Shown here one piece after another: positions 52,556 through 62,477 of a stretch of 64,000 nt of DNA. Each line of letters starts with the position of its first letter. The first letter of the stretch is position 1. This DNA is from PALSA-607 sp963737705 (GTDB lineage Bacteria; Actinomycetota; Actinomycetes; Acidothermales; Acidothermaceae), in the NCBI GenBank assembly GCA_963737705.1, contig CAVTTP010000007.1, positions 186,001-250,000 of the forward strand, in the 5' to 3' direction. A model generated the notes under the pieces. It ran no database searches. It saw only the letters and a list, made by a program, of their open reading frames with translations, and was not told the origin of the DNA. Position numbers and translations under genes: made by a program.

Positions 52556-55500
52556 GCGACGCCGCCATGATCTGCTCGTTGACGTCGAGGCCCTCGTGCT
52601 CGGCCTTCGCACGCGCTGCGAGTACGCGCTTGTAGTCGCGAGGCATGATCTTCGAGAACCGCTCGACTGCCTTCGACCAGTCAGCAAGCATCTCCGCAGC
52701 CAATCGCGAACCTGTTTCGTCTGCGTGCCTGCGTACGAGGTCGAGCACGACGTCGCCATCTGCGACATCCAAGGGTTCGATCTCGACCATCTCGGTGTTG
52801 ACCCGCGCCGCGTCGAGGTCGAAGGCGTAGGCGATACCGCCTGACATGCCCGCTGCGAAGTTGCGCCCCGTCGTCCCGAGAACGACGACGAGCCCCCCGG
52901 TCATGTATTCGCAGCCGTGGTCACCGACGCCTTCGACAACCGCACTCGCTCCGGAGTTGCGCACGCCGAAACGCTCACCCACAACTCCCCGGACGAACGC
53001 CTCGCCCGAGGTCGCGCCATACAGCAGAACGTTGCCGGCGATGACGTTGCTCTCGGCCGGGAACGACGCATCGTCAGCGGGGCGAAGGATGATGCGGCCG
53101 CCCGACAATCCCTTGCCTACATAGTCGTTTGCATCGCCGACGAGCCGCAGCGTGATGCCGCGAGGCAGGAAAGCACCGAAGGACTGGCCTGCCGAACCCG
53201 TGAAGGTGATGTCGATGGTGTTGTCGGGAAGGCCCTCGCCCCGATAGCGCTTCGTCACCTCGTGGCCGAGCATCGTGCCGACCGTGCGGTTCACATTGCG
53301 GATCGGGATCTCAAACTTCACCGGGATGCCCTCGTTCAATGCGCCCTCGGCGAGTGCGATCAGCGTGTTGTCGAGCGCCTTCTCAAGACCGTGGTCTTGA
53401 CCGACCATGTTGCGTCGCGGCTCGCTGCGATCAACCGGGACGTGCAGGATCGGTGCGAGATCAAGGCCGCTTGTCTTCCAGTGCTCAATCGCGTCTGCGG
53501 TATCGAGGAACTCGACCTCTCCGATCGCCTCCGAAATACTGCGGAAGCCCAACTCGGCGAGATATTCGCGCACCTCTTCGGCGATGAACTCGAAGAAGTT
53601 CACGACGAACTCCGGCTTGCCGCTGAACCGTTTGCGCAACTCAGGATTCTGCGTTGCAACGCCAACCGGGCACGTGTCGAGGTGACACACACGCATCATC
53701 ACGCAGCCCGACACGACCAGTGGCGCGGTCGCAAAGCCGAACTCCTCCGCGCCGAGCAACATGGCGATTACGACATCGCGGCCAGTCTTCAGCTGACCGT
53801 CGGTCTGGACGACGATCCGCTCGCGGAGGCCGTTCGCTATCAACGTCTGCTGAGTCTCGGCAAGGCCGAGCTCCCATGGCCCGCCTGCGTGCTTCAGCGA
53901 GGTCAGCGGAGCCGCACCTGTGCCACCGTCGTGCCCAGAGATCAGGACGACGTCGGCGTGCGCCTTCGCGACCCCGGCCGCGACCGTGCCGACACCGACC
54001 TCGGCAACGAGCTTGACGTGCACTCGTGCCTGCGGGTTGGCGTTCTTCAGGTCATGGATCAACTGCTTGAGGTCTTCGATCGAATAGATGTCGTGGTGCG
54101 GCGGCGGTGAGATGAGCCCAACTCCCGGCGTGGAGTGGCGCGTTTTTGCGATCCACGGGTACACCTTGTGCCCACCAAGCTGCCCACCCTCGCCGGGCTT
54201 CGCACCCTGGGCCATCTTGATCTGGAGGTCGTCAGCGGCGCTGAGGTATTCACTCGTCACACCGAATCGGCCACTCGCGACCTGCTTCACGGCCGAACGC
54301 CGGTTGTCGTAGAGCCGGTCGGCATCCTCGCCGCCCTCGCCGGTGTTCGAGCGGGCGCCGAGCATGTTCATCGCAATGGCGAGGTTCTCGTGCGCCTCGC
54401 TGCTGATCGACCCGTAGCTCATTGCACCTGTCGAGAACCGCTTCACGATGTCGGAGACGGGCTCGACCTCGTCGAGAGGCACCGGCGGCCGCAGACCCGT
54501 CCGCAGCTTGAAAAGACCGCGCAGAGTCATGAGTTCGCGCGACTGATCGTCAACGAGTTTGCTGTAGTCCTTGAACAGCTCGTAGCGACCCGTTCGAGTC
54601 GAATGCTGCAGCCGGAAAACTGTCTCCGGGTTGAACAAATGCGGCTCGCCCTCACGCCGCCATTGATAGTCCCCACCGATCTGCAACCGTCGGTGTGACT
54701 GCTGCACGCCGCCCAGCGGGTACGCGTGGGTGTGCCGCGACTCGACCTCATTCGCAATGACGTCAAGACCCACACCGCCGAGCTTCGACGACGTGCCGGT
54801 AAAGTAGCGATCGACGACGGCGTGTGACAGGCCGAGAGCTTCGAACACCTGGGCACCGGTGTAGGAGGCAACAGTCGAGATGCCCATCTTCGACATCACC
54901 TTCAGCACGCCTTTGCCGAGTGCCTTCACCAAGTTGTGCACCGCGGTGTCACCGTCGACGCCGGTGATCGCGCCGGTGCGCGTCATGTCCTCGACGGTCT
55001 CCATCGCCAAGTAAGGGTTGACCGCCGCCGCGCCGTATCCGATGAGCAGCGCAACGTGATGCACCTCGCGCACGTCGCCAGCCTCGACGATCAGACCGAC
55101 CTTGGTGCGCGTCTTCTCGCGGATCAGGTGATGGTGCACCGCAGCGGTCAACAGCAGCGACGGGATTGGTGCGCGCTCGCGATCTGAGTCGCGGTCGGAC
55201 AACACGATGATGCGAGCCCCGCTTTCGATAGCCTCGGAGATCTCGGCGGCTATCTCGCTGAGCCGCAGCTCGAGTGCTTCTCCCCCGCCATCGACGTCGT
55301 AGAGACCCCGCACGACGAACGGCGCAAGCCCAGGCAAGTCGCCGTCGTCGTTGACATGAAGGATCTTGGCTAGTTCGTCATTGTCGATCACCGGGAACGG
55401 GACGACGATCTGCCGGCACGAGATCGGGCCTGGCTCCAACAGGTTCTGTTCGGGCCCGATCGCGCCAGCGAGCGACGTGACGAGCTCTTCGCGTATCGCG

Positions 55501-57053
55501 TCCAGCGGCGGGTTGGTGACCTGCGCGAACAGCTGGCTGAAGTAGTCGAACAACAACCGCGGCCGTACCGAGAGCGCTGCGAGCGGCACGTCGTTGCCCA
55601 TCGAGCCGATCGGCTCCGCACCCGCACTTGCCATGGGCGCAAGCAGAATTCGCAACTCCTCCTCGGTGTAGCCGAACGTCTGCTGGCGACGCAACACTGA
55701 CTCGTGGGAGTAGCTGATGTGCTCACGATCGGGCAGGTTCGGCAGCTTCAACAATCCGGCGTGCAACCAGTCGTCGTACGGATGCTCTGCCGCGAGGTCT
55801 GACTTAATCTCGGCATCGTCAACGATGCGCCCGGCCGCCGTGTCGACGAGAAACATCCGGCCGGGCTGCAGACGACCCTTACGAACAATCGAGGCAGGAT
55901 CGATGTCGAGCACGCCGACCTCGCTTGCGAGTACCACAAGACCCGTGTCGGTGACCCAGTAACGGGCGGGTCGAAGGCCGTTGCGGTCGAGGACTGCACC
56001 GATCAGGGTGCCGTCCGTAAATGTCACACATGCGGGGCCGTCCCACGGCTCCATCACACTCGCGTGGAACTCGTAGAACGCCCGCCGCGCGGCGTCCATC
56101 TCGGTGTTCTTCTCCCACGCCTCAGGGATCATCATCAACACGGCGTGCGGGAGCGAACGACCGCCGAGATGGAGAAGTTCGAGCACCTCGTCGAAACTCA
56201 TCGAGTCACTGCCACCCGTCGTGCAGATCGGGAACAGTTGCTCGAGATCGCCGGGAATCAGGTTGCTCGCCAGCAGACTTTCGCGCGCCCGCATCCAGTT
56301 GCGGTTGCCCTTGATGGTGTTGATCTCGCCGTTATGCGCGATGTAGCGGTACGGATGCGCAAGTGGCCAGCTCGGGAAGGTGTTTGTCGAGAAACGCGAA
56401 TGCACGAGCGCGAGTGACGACGCGAATCGTTGGTCCGACAGGTCGGGAAAGAACGGCTCCAACTGGGGCGCCGTAAGCATGCCCTTGTAGACGATCGTGC
56501 GCGCCGACAACGACGCGAAGTACACCTCGATCTCGCGTTCGATCCGTTTGCGCGCGCGAAAGACCATCCGCTCAAGAGTCATGCCTGTCAGCGTCGGGTC
56601 GTCCGCCGCGATGAACACCTGCCGGAAGCGCGGCATCATCGCCCGCGCGCTCGGACCAGGAATTTCCTGGACGACGGGAACTTCGCGCCAGCCGAGCAAC
56701 CGAAGGTCCTCGTCGGCGACGATGCGCTCGATACCGGCGACCGCGCTGCCAGCCTCAAAGTTGTCGATAGGCAGGAAGGCGATGCCGACGGCGTATGCGC
56801 CCAGGGCCGGCAACGGGAAATCGACAACGCCACGAAAGAAAGCGTCGGGGATCTGGGTGAGCAAGCCGGCGCCGTCGCCGGTATCAATCTCGCGCCCGGT
56901 GGCGCCACGGTGTTCGAGATTGCGGAGGGCGGTCAGGGCGTTCGCAACGACGTCGTGGCTACGGCCGCCGGCAAGGTCGGCGACGAACGCGACGCCGCAC
57001 GCGTCGTGTTCGAATGCGGGGTCGTACAGCCCACCAGTCGTTGGACCCGACAT
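52548..57053 (-). CDS. gltB: Glutamate synthase [NADPH] large subunit
   Basis: Hydrolyses glutamine, channels ammonia and forms glutamate on FMN. From the ATG at 57053 it has 1501 residues. The first 18 residues are a propeptide; the N-terminal nucleophile of the mature class II amidase is Cys19 in FEHDACGVAFVADL. Then follow RNLEHRGATG, the central domain, the FMN-binding synthase domain (SISSEAHENLAIAMNMLG; KPGEGGQLGGHKVYPWIA; SGHDGGTGAAPLTSLKHAG), the [3Fe-4S] cysteines in CHLDTCPVGVATQ, and the C-terminal GXGXG beta-helix (GLPDNTIDITFTGSAGQSFG). It is followed by gltD with an eight-base overlap. Upstream in-frame codons to 57188 are not family-like. Confidence 0.97.
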   Translation of the reverse strand: MSGPTTGGLYDPAFEHDACGVAFVADLAGGRSHDVVANALTALRNLEHRGATGREIDTGDGAGLLTQIPDAFFRGVVDFPLPALGAYAVGIAFLPIDNFEAGSAVAGIERIVADEDLRLLGWREVPVVQEIPGPSARAMMPRFRQVFIAADDPTLTGMTLERMVFRARKRIEREIEVYFASLSARTIVYKGMLTAPQLEPFFPDLSDQRFASSLALVHSRFSTNTFPSWPLAHPYRYIAHNGEINTIKGNRNWMRARESLLASNLIPGDLEQLFPICTTGGSDSMSFDEVLELLHLGGRSLPHAVLMMIPEAWEKNTEMDAARRAFYEFHASVMEPWDGPACVTFTDGTLIGAVLDRNGLRPARYWVTDTGLVVLASEVGVLDIDPASIVRKGRLQPGRMFLVDTAAGRIVDDAEIKSDLAAEHPYDDWLHAGLLKLPNLPDREHISYSHESVLRRQQTFGYTEEELRILLAPMASAGAEPIGSMGNDVPLAALSVRPRLLFDYFSQLFAQVTNPPLDAIREELVTSLAGAIGPEQNLLEPGPISCRQIVVPFPVIDNDELAKILHVNDDGDLPGLAPFVVRGLYDVDGGGEALELRLSEIAAEISEAIESGARIIVLSDRDSDRERAPIPSLLLTAAVHHHLIREKTRTKVGLIVEAGDVREVHHVALLIGYGAAAVNPYLAMETVEDMTRTGAITGVDGDTAVHNLVKALGKGVLKVMSKMGISTVASYTGAQVFEALGLSHAVVDRYFTGTSSKLGGVGLDVIANEVESRHTHAYPLGGVQQSHRRLQIGGDYQWRREGEPHLFNPETVFRLQHSTRTGRYELFKDYSKLVDDQSRELMTLRGLFKLRTGLRPPVPLDEVEPVSDIVKRFSTGAMSYGSISSEAHENLAIAMNMLGARSNTGEGGEDADRLYDNRRSAVKQVASGRFGVTSEYLSAADDLQIKMAQGAKPGEGGQLGGHKVYPWIAKTRHSTPGVGLISPPPHHDIYSIEDLKQLIHDLKNANPQARVHVKLVAEVGVGTVAAGVAKAHADVVLISGHDGGTGAAPLTSLKHAGGPWELGLAETQQTLIANGLRERIVVQTDGQLKTGRDVVIAMLLGAEEFGFATAPLVVSGCVMMRVCHLDTCPVGVATQNPELRKRFSGKPEFVVNFFEFIAEEVREYLAELGFRSISEAIGEVEFLDTADAIEHWKTSGLDLAPILHVPVDRSEPRRNMVGQDHGLEKALDNTLIALAEGALNEGIPVKFEIPIRNVNRTVGTMLGHEVTKRYRGEGLPDNTIDITFTGSAGQSFGAFLPRGITLRLVGDANDYVGKGLSGGRIILRPADDASFPAESNVIAGNVLLYGATSGEAFVRGVVGERFGVRNSGASAVVEGVGDHGCEYMTGGLVVVLGTTGRNFAAGMSGGIAYAFDLDAARVNTEMVEIEPLDVADGDVVLDLVRRHADETGSRLAAEMLADWSKAVERFSKIMPRDYKRVLAARAKAEHEGLDVNEQIMAASHG

Positions 57054-57226
57054 GGCTCTCCCGTCGCCTGCTGCTCCTGTGCAGACGCGACGCCTAAGCG
57101 CCGCTACCGTGCACGTTCCACAGGGACGACGTTGGCCCTGACCCATGCTTGCATCACTCGCGCGAAATCTCACGCGCAATACGGCCACAGATTAGCGCAT
57201 GAGCGGGTTGGGCCCCGCTGGGCGAC

Positions 57227-57961
57227 TCAGGTGATGTGGGTGCCAATGGCGGCACCGACCGCGAACGTCACACCGGCGGCCACCGCCCCTAGCAACAGTT
57301 GACGCAGACCTCCGAACCACCACGGGCGCCCAGTGATGCGAGCGACGACAGTGCCGCACAGCAGCAACGCAAGCCCAGCGACGATCGCCGCAGGCCACAG
57401 CGCAGAGGCGCCAAACACGAACGGGAGCAATGGCAGCGCCGCACCGATCGAGAACGACACGAAAGACGAGCCTGCGGCCAGGTACGGCGAGGGCAAGTCC
57501 CCAACAGATACGCCGAGTTCTTCACGCGAGTGGATTGCCAGCGCTTGGTCTGGGTCACGGGACAACTGCTTCGACACCTCGAGCGCGAGCGTCCGATCGA
57601 CGCCGCGGGAGATGTAGAGCTCCGCAAGTTCGGCTTGCTCGGCAGCGGCGTTGTGTCGCAACTCGTACCGCTCGATCTCGATCTCGGCGCGCGCCAAGTC
57701 ACCTTGCGAGGCCACCGAGACGTATTCGCCGACTGCCATGGAGAAGGCGCCGGCGACCAAGCCACCCAGCCCGCTCAAGATCATCAAGTGGCGCGACGCC
57801 TGGGCGCCGGAAAAGCCAGAGATCAGCGAAAAGTTGGAAATCAAGCCGTCCATCGCGCCGAAGACCGCTGGCCGTAGCCAGCCGCCGGTCACATCGCGAT
57901 GGTCGTGATGGACCTCTGGACGCGGCGTGGCGGCGGCGACCTCGTGGTGACCGGTGGTCAC
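57227..57961 (-). CDS. VIT1/CCC1-family transporter
   Basis: Membrane transporter of 244 residues in the family of vacuolar iron/manganese transporters. Histidine-rich N-terminus, then helix 1 with RPAVFGAMDGLISNFSLISG, helix 2 with LGGLVAGAFSMAVGEYVSV, a charged cytoplasmic metal-binding helical region rich in Glu, and three C-terminal helices (SFVSFSIGAALPLLPFVFG onward). The conserved Asp and Met of helices 1 and 2 are present. Bacterial members export or store Fe2+ or Mn2+; direction here is inferred. The start overlaps the lgt stop by four bases, so it is coupled to lgt. Confidence 0.9.
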   Translation of the reverse strand: MTTGHHEVAAATPRPEVHHDHRDVTGGWLRPAVFGAMDGLISNFSLISGFSGAQASRHLMILSGLGGLVAGAFSMAVGEYVSVASQGDLARAEIEIERYELRHNAAAEQAELAELYISRGVDRTLALEVSKQLSRDPDQALAIHSREELGVSVGDLPSPYLAAGSSFVSFSIGAALPLLPFVFGASALWPAAIVAGLALLLCGTVVARITGRPWWFGGLRQLLLGAVAAGVTFAVGAAIGTHIT

Positions 57962-59460
57962 GACTCACCTCCGTGGCTCGTTGGCGGCTCAGCGCCAACT
58001 GCTACTTCGTCCACGTTCTCATCCGCGGGCTCATCGTCGCCGGCGGCCTCGGGTTCGGACTCGGGGTCGGACTCGGGCGCGGCGTCATCCGCATCATCGA
58101 CGTCCGCGGCCGCCTCGGGTGCGACCGACTCGTCGTCCGCCGGCTCGTCGTCCGCCGGCTCCGCCTCATCCAACAGCTCGGCCCCATCCACCGGCGCGGG
58201 CTCGGATTCGTCCGCTGCCTCGGTGACCTCTGCCGGCTCGTGGACCTCTGCCGGCTCGTGGACCTCTGCTGGCTCGGGGACCTCTGCCAGCCCGGCGTCC
58301 GCCACCGGCTCAGTCGCCTTCACCGGGTGGAAGAGGAGATCAACGTCGAGAGCAGGATCAAGGGCATCGATCGGCTCGCGGGTAACCGCGGGTTCGAGGT
58401 CGGCCGGCGGTTCGAGGGTTTCCGCGATACCTGGTGGATCAACGGCATCGGTGGAATCGCTGCTAACGGGGACGTCGGCAGCAGGTGCCTCGACGGCCGG
58501 TTCCGCAGGTGAGTCGACAGTCGAATCGATGGACGTCTCGGCAGCACCGCCACCGCGGAGGAGGACAACTTCGCGGCCCGGATGGCGACGCGCCGACACC
58601 AGGTAGCCGATGACGCCCGCGAGGACGATCGCGATGCTCGTCCAGTCGTTGAGTCGCAACCCGTAGAAGTGGTGCGCCGGGTCGATCCGCAGTGCCTCGA
58701 TCCAGCTGCGCCCCAGGCCGTAGATGACCAGGTACAGCGCAAAGACTCGACCGTGCCCGAGCTTGTACTTGCGGTCGAGCAGGATCAGCGCGATCGCGGT
58801 ACCGACATCCCAGATCGACTCGTAAAGGAATGTGGGCTGAAAATAGCCGTACACATTCGTGAAAACGCCCGACTGGCACTCGGCCTGCACTGCATTGGTC
58901 TGGTACGCGCTCGAGATCACGCCGCACTGATGCGCAGCGTCGATTCGCACCGACCACGGCAGCGAGGTCGGCCGGCCGTACAGCTCCTGGTTGAACCAGT
59001 TTCCCCAGCGGCCAATGCCCTGAGCCAGCACGAGGCCCGGTGCAATGGCGTCGGCGACCGGCGGCATCAACACCCCGCGGCGACGGCAGGCGATGAAAAC
59101 GCCGAGGCCGCCAAATGCGACAGCACCGGGGATGCCGAGCCCGCCCTTCCAGACTTCTAGCGAGCGAATCGGGCTGCCGCCCTTGCCGAAGTAGTCCGAC
59201 CAGTCGGTGGCGACGTGGTAGATCCGGCCCCCCACCAGACCGAACGGCACCGCCCATGTCGAGATCTCATTGATCACGCCGAGGGCGCCACCGCGCGCGC
59301 GGTAGCGCCGGTCGGCCAGTATTGCCGCCGCGAAGATCCCGATGATGATGCACAGCGCGTAGCCGCGGATCGGGACCGGACCAAGGTGCCAGACGCCGTC
59401 GCTCGGGCTCGGGATGTAGTCGTGCACCGATCGAAAGGCTGGCAAGGCAGTCGTCGTCAT
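57958..59460 (-). CDS. lgt: Prolipoprotein diacylglyceryl transferase with a long acidic tail
   Basis: Transfers diacylglycerol from phosphatidylglycerol to the lipobox cysteine of prolipoproteins in the membrane. Several lipoproteins in this window depend on it. The core fills residues 1-300 with seven helices; LGLVGGRIYHVATDW-like and GIGRWGNWFNQELYG carry the catalytic-region Arg and Asn, and GYFQPTFLYESIWD and YGLGRSWIEALRID are typical. I start at the ATG at 59460. Residues 301-500 are not part of the enzyme: a very acidic Glu/Asp/Pro/Ala tail including hexapeptide repeats EPAEVH coded by an 18-bp array. It probably faces the cytoplasm. The gene sits after trpA and overlaps the VIT gene. 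Confidence 0.95.
   Translation of the reverse strand: MTTTALPAFRSVHDYIPSPSDGVWHLGPVPIRGYALCIIIGIFAAAILADRRYRARGGALGVINEISTWAVPFGLVGGRIYHVATDWSDYFGKGGSPIRSLEVWKGGLGIPGAVAFGGLGVFIACRRRGVLMPPVADAIAPGLVLAQGIGRWGNWFNQELYGRPTSLPWSVRIDAAHQCGVISSAYQTNAVQAECQSGVFTNVYGYFQPTFLYESIWDVGTAIALILLDRKYKLGHGRVFALYLVIYGLGRSWIEALRIDPAHHFYGLRLNDWTSIAIVLAGVIGYLVSARRHPGREVVLLRGGGAAETSIDSTVDSPAEPAVEAPAADVPVSSDSTDAVDPPGIAETLEPPADLEPAVTREPIDALDPALDVDLLFHPVKATEPVADAGLAEVPEPAEVHEPAEVHEPAEVTEAADESEPAPVDGAELLDEAEPADDEPADDESVAPEAAADVDDADDAAPESDPESEPEAAGDDEPADENVDEVAVGAEPPTSHGGES
58225..58296. repeat. Four tandem 18-bp units inside the lgt tail
   Basis: Units at 58225, 58243, 58261 and 58279; the first two are identical (GACCTCTGCCGGCTCGTG), the third differs at two positions and the fourth is more diverged. 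On the coding strand they give the EPAEVH repeats. Confidence 0.85.
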
Positions 59461-59473
59461 CACCGAGACGACG

Positions 59474-60298
59474 CTATCGGCGGCGCACGCCGGCAGCCAG
59501 TTCGGCCGCCAGACTGCGCACCGCGACGGCTTCGTCCTGAGTGCCGCGCGCTTCAAGGACTCGGCGCACGAAAGCCGACCCCACGATCACCGCATCGGCG
59601 TAGCCGGCGACCTCGGCTGCCTGGTCTGCGTTGCTCACGCCGAGCCCGACGCCTACCGGCAGCGATGTCGTGGAGCGGATGCGGTCGACCAAGCCAGGCG
59701 CCAGTGAGCTGGTCTGAGCGCGGGTGCCGGTGACCCCCATGACCGAGGCGGCGTAGATGAAGCCGCGGCAGTATCGGGCTGTCATGGCGAGACGCCGATC
59801 GCCACTGCTCGGCGCCACGACGAAAATGCGATCGAGACCATGGGCGTCGCTCGCCTCGACCCACGGCTCTGCCTCGTCGGGCAGCAGGTCGGGAGTGATC
59901 AGTCCGCAGCCGCCCGCTGCCGCGAGGTCAGCGGCGAATCGTTCGACGCCATAGCGTTCGACCGGATTCCAGTACGTCATCACCACGGTCGGCACCCCGG
60001 TGGCAGCGACCGCCTGCACAGTGCGCAGCACATGCGCAGTCGTCGAGCCAGCGCGCAGCGCGATGTCATGCGAGCGCGCGATCGTCGGACCTTCGAGCAC
60101 CGGATCGCTGTAAGGCAGCCCGACCTCGACCGCGTCGACGCCACCCTCGACGAGCGCGTGGAGTACCGCGATCCCTCTGTCTGGCGTGGGAAAACACGCG
60201 GGCAGGTAGCCAATGAGGGCGGCCCGGCCCTCGGCCTTGCAACGGGCGAGGGTCTCGTTCAGCTTGCTCGGCGCGAACGTCGCGGGCATCGCCGTCAT
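59474..60298 (-). CDS. trpA: Tryptophan synthase alpha subunit
   Basis: Cleaves indole-3-glycerol phosphate to indole and glyceraldehyde-3-phosphate. The 274-residue TIM barrel has VDAVEVGLPYSDPVLEGPTI, which contains the catalytic Glu and Asp. Further motifs are VVMTYWNPVERYGVERFAADL, LITPDLLPDEAEPW, YAASVMGVTGTR and VGVGLGVSNADQAAEV, all typical. It overlaps trpB by four bases, so the subunits are made together; the start is read at 60298, with a second ATG three codons later. lgt follows 13 bp downstream. Confidence 0.96.
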   Translation of the reverse strand: MTAMPATFAPSKLNETLARCKAEGRAALIGYLPACFPTPDRGIAVLHALVEGGVDAVEVGLPYSDPVLEGPTIARSHDIALRAGSTTAHVLRTVQAVAATGVPTVVMTYWNPVERYGVERFAADLAAAGGCGLITPDLLPDEAEPWVEASDAHGLDRIFVVAPSSGDRRLAMTARYCRGFIYAASVMGVTGTRAQTSSLAPGLVDRIRSTTSLPVGVGLGVSNADQAAEVAGYADAVIVGSAFVRRVLEARGTQDEAVAVRSLAAELAAGVRRR

Positions 60299-61512
60299 CG
60301 AACCCCCGTCGGCGAGGAGTCAAGGTTGAACCAGGCGGCCGCGGTGTCGACGTCCTTGTCGCCGCGCCCGGACAAACTCACCAGCACCACGGCGTCCGGC
60401 CCAAGCTGGCGACCGAGATGCAGTGTGCCGGCCAATGCGTGCGCGCTTTCGATGGCAGGAATGATGCCTTCGGTCCTGGCGAGCAGCAAGAACGCGTCCA
60501 TCGCCTCCGAGTCGGTGATCGGCAGGTAAGTGACCCGACCGGTCTCTGCGAGCCACGCGTGCTCCGGTCCGACTCCCGGATAGTCGAGTCCGGCAGAGAT
60601 CGAGTGCGATGCAAGCGTCTGCCCGTCGGAGTCCTGCAAGACGTAGGTCCGCGCACCATGGAGAACTCCTCGGGTGCCCGCGCTCAATGTCGCCGCATGA
60701 CGGCCGGTCGCGACTCCGTCGCCGCCAGCCTCGAATCCGTAGAGGCGAACCGAGTTGTCCGGCAGAAAGGCAGTGAAGATGCCGATCGCGTTGGAACCGC
60801 CGCCGACGCACGCGGTGACGGCGTCAGGCAGGCGGCCGGTCAGCGCCAATACCTGGGCGCGGGCTTCCTCACCGACGACCTTCTGGAAGTCGCGGACCAG
60901 CGCGGGGAACGGGTGCGGCCCAGCGACGGTGCCGAAGAGGTAGTGGGTGTCGTCGACGGTCGTGACCCAGTCGCGGAACGCCTCGTTGATCGCATCTTTC
61001 AACGTCTTCGTTCCAGCCGTCACCGGGACGACCTCGGCGCCGAGCATCTTCATGCGCGCGACGTTGAGGGCCTGGCGGCGGGTGTCTTCTTCGCCCATGT
61101 AGATGGTGCACTCGAGCCCGAACAGCGCCGCTGCCGTAGCGGTGGCGACGCCGTGCTGGCCTGCTCCGGTCTCGGCGATGACTCGCTTCTTACCCATGCG
61201 AACGGTGAGCAAGGCCTGACCCAAGACGTTGTTGATCTTGTGCGAACCGGTGTGGGTGAGGTCTTCGCGCTTCAGCAGAATGCGGGCGCCGCCGGCGTGC
61301 TCGGACAGTCGCGTGGCATCGGTGATCGGCGTCGCACGCCCGGCGTATGTCGTCAGCAACCGAGAGAGTTCGGCAGTGAACGCCGGGTCGGCCATCGCCT
61401 CGGTGTAAGCAACGCCTAACTCATCGAGTGCGGCCACCAGTGCTTCGGGGACGAATCGGCCGCCGAAGGGGCCGAAATGGCCGCTGGCATCAGGAAGCTT
61501 GGGCGCGATCAC
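60295..61512 (-). CDS. trpB: Tryptophan synthase beta subunit
   Basis: Joins indole and serine to tryptophan with pyridoxal phosphate. The 405 residues start with a short lead and GHFGPFGGRFVPEALV. The PLP lysine is in LTHTGSHKINNVLGQALL, the phosphate loop is CVGGGSNAIGIF, and AGLDYPGVGPEHAWL and VSLSGRGDKDVDT are present. This is the normal TrpB1 type. It follows trpC by 34 bases and overlaps trpA by four. Confidence 0.97.
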   Translation of the reverse strand: MIAPKLPDASGHFGPFGGRFVPEALVAALDELGVAYTEAMADPAFTAELSRLLTTYAGRATPITDATRLSEHAGGARILLKREDLTHTGSHKINNVLGQALLTVRMGKKRVIAETGAGQHGVATATAAALFGLECTIYMGEEDTRRQALNVARMKMLGAEVVPVTAGTKTLKDAINEAFRDWVTTVDDTHYLFGTVAGPHPFPALVRDFQKVVGEEARAQVLALTGRLPDAVTACVGGGSNAIGIFTAFLPDNSVRLYGFEAGGDGVATGRHAATLSAGTRGVLHGARTYVLQDSDGQTLASHSISAGLDYPGVGPEHAWLAETGRVTYLPITDSEAMDAFLLLARTEGIIPAIESAHALAGTLHLGRQLGPDAVVLVSLSGRGDKDVDTAAAWFNLDSSPTGVR

Positions 61513-61546
61513 CGAGCAAGCTTATGGGGCGCAAACCGCGCCACGA

Positions 61547-62353
61547 TTACTGCCCGTGCCGGAGGGCCGGGTGCGCCCCCGCTGTGACGAGGTCGGCAAC
61601 CGCCTGGCGCGGATCCTTATCAGTCACTAGACCTTCGCCGACGAGCACGGCATCGGCACCTGCCGACGCATAGGCGAACAGGTCGTGGGGGCCGCGGATA
61701 CCCGACTCGGCGATCTTCACAATGCCGGGGGGTATGCGCGGAGCCAGTCGCGCGAACAGCGTGCGGTCGATCTCAAGAGTCCGCAGATCGCGGGCGTTCA
61801 CGCCGATGATCCGAGCGCCTGCGTCGACGGCCCGATCGACCTCGGCCTCGTCATGTACCTCGACGAGCGGAGTGAGTCCGAGCGACTGGGCCCGTTCAAC
61901 CAACGACACCAACGCGCTCTGGTCGAGTGCCGCCACGATGAGCAACACCATGTCAGCGCCATAGGCGAGCGCTTCCCACAATTGATACGAGTGGTAGATG
62001 AAGTCTTTACGTAGCAAGGGAATGTCGACGGCTTTGCGGACGGCTTCGAGGTCGGCGAGAGACCCGTGGAACTTGCGCGGTTCGGTCAACACGCTGATGA
62101 CAGCGGCGCCGCCGTCCTCGTAAGCGCACGCCAGCGCGGCAGGATCCGTGATGGGAGCAAGGTCACCGCGGGACGGACTCGATCGCTTCACTTCGGCGAT
62201 CACGGTCACGGCATCGCGCCTTAGCGCCGCCACTCCGTCGGCCGGGGCGGCCCGCTTCGCAGCCTTGAGCTTCAGTTCATCGAGTGGCACCGCGCGCTGG
62301 CGCTGCTCCATATCGGCGCGGACGCCGACCAGGATCTCGTCGAGCACGCTCAC
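61547..62353 (-). CDS. trpC: Indole-3-glycerol phosphate synthase
   Basis: Closes the indole ring from carboxyphenylaminodeoxyribulose phosphate in tryptophan synthesis. The 268-residue barrel shows VIAEVKRSSPSRGDLAPI with the catalytic Lys, ISVLTEPRKFHGSLADLEAV, PLLRKDFIYHSYQLWEALA, VEVHDEAEVDRAVDAGARII and GVNARDLRTLEID, then IAESGIRGP. In many actinomycetes trpE and a small membrane protein gene precede trpC. Here the upstream neighbour, 124 bp away, is a sensor kinase gene, so trpE must lie elsewhere or be absent. Confidence 0.96.
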   Translation of the reverse strand: MSVLDEILVGVRADMEQRQRAVPLDELKLKAAKRAAPADGVAALRRDAVTVIAEVKRSSPSRGDLAPITDPAALACAYEDGGAAVISVLTEPRKFHGSLADLEAVRKAVDIPLLRKDFIYHSYQLWEALAYGADMVLLIVAALDQSALVSLVERAQSLGLTPLVEVHDEAEVDRAVDAGARIIGVNARDLRTLEIDRTLFARLAPRIPPGIVKIAESGIRGPHDLFAYASAGADAVLVGEGLVTDKDPRQAVADLVTAGAHPALRHGQ

Positions 62354-62477
62354 GTAGCGATCCCCTCGCGCCTGTTAGCCAGCTTGTCGAGCACTCTCCG
62401 CCGAACTGCCTCAGGGTAGCGGCCGGGGAAACCGCGTCCGTCGCTAGCCCCCGGCTCCAGCGCCGGGTAGTGGCCCT

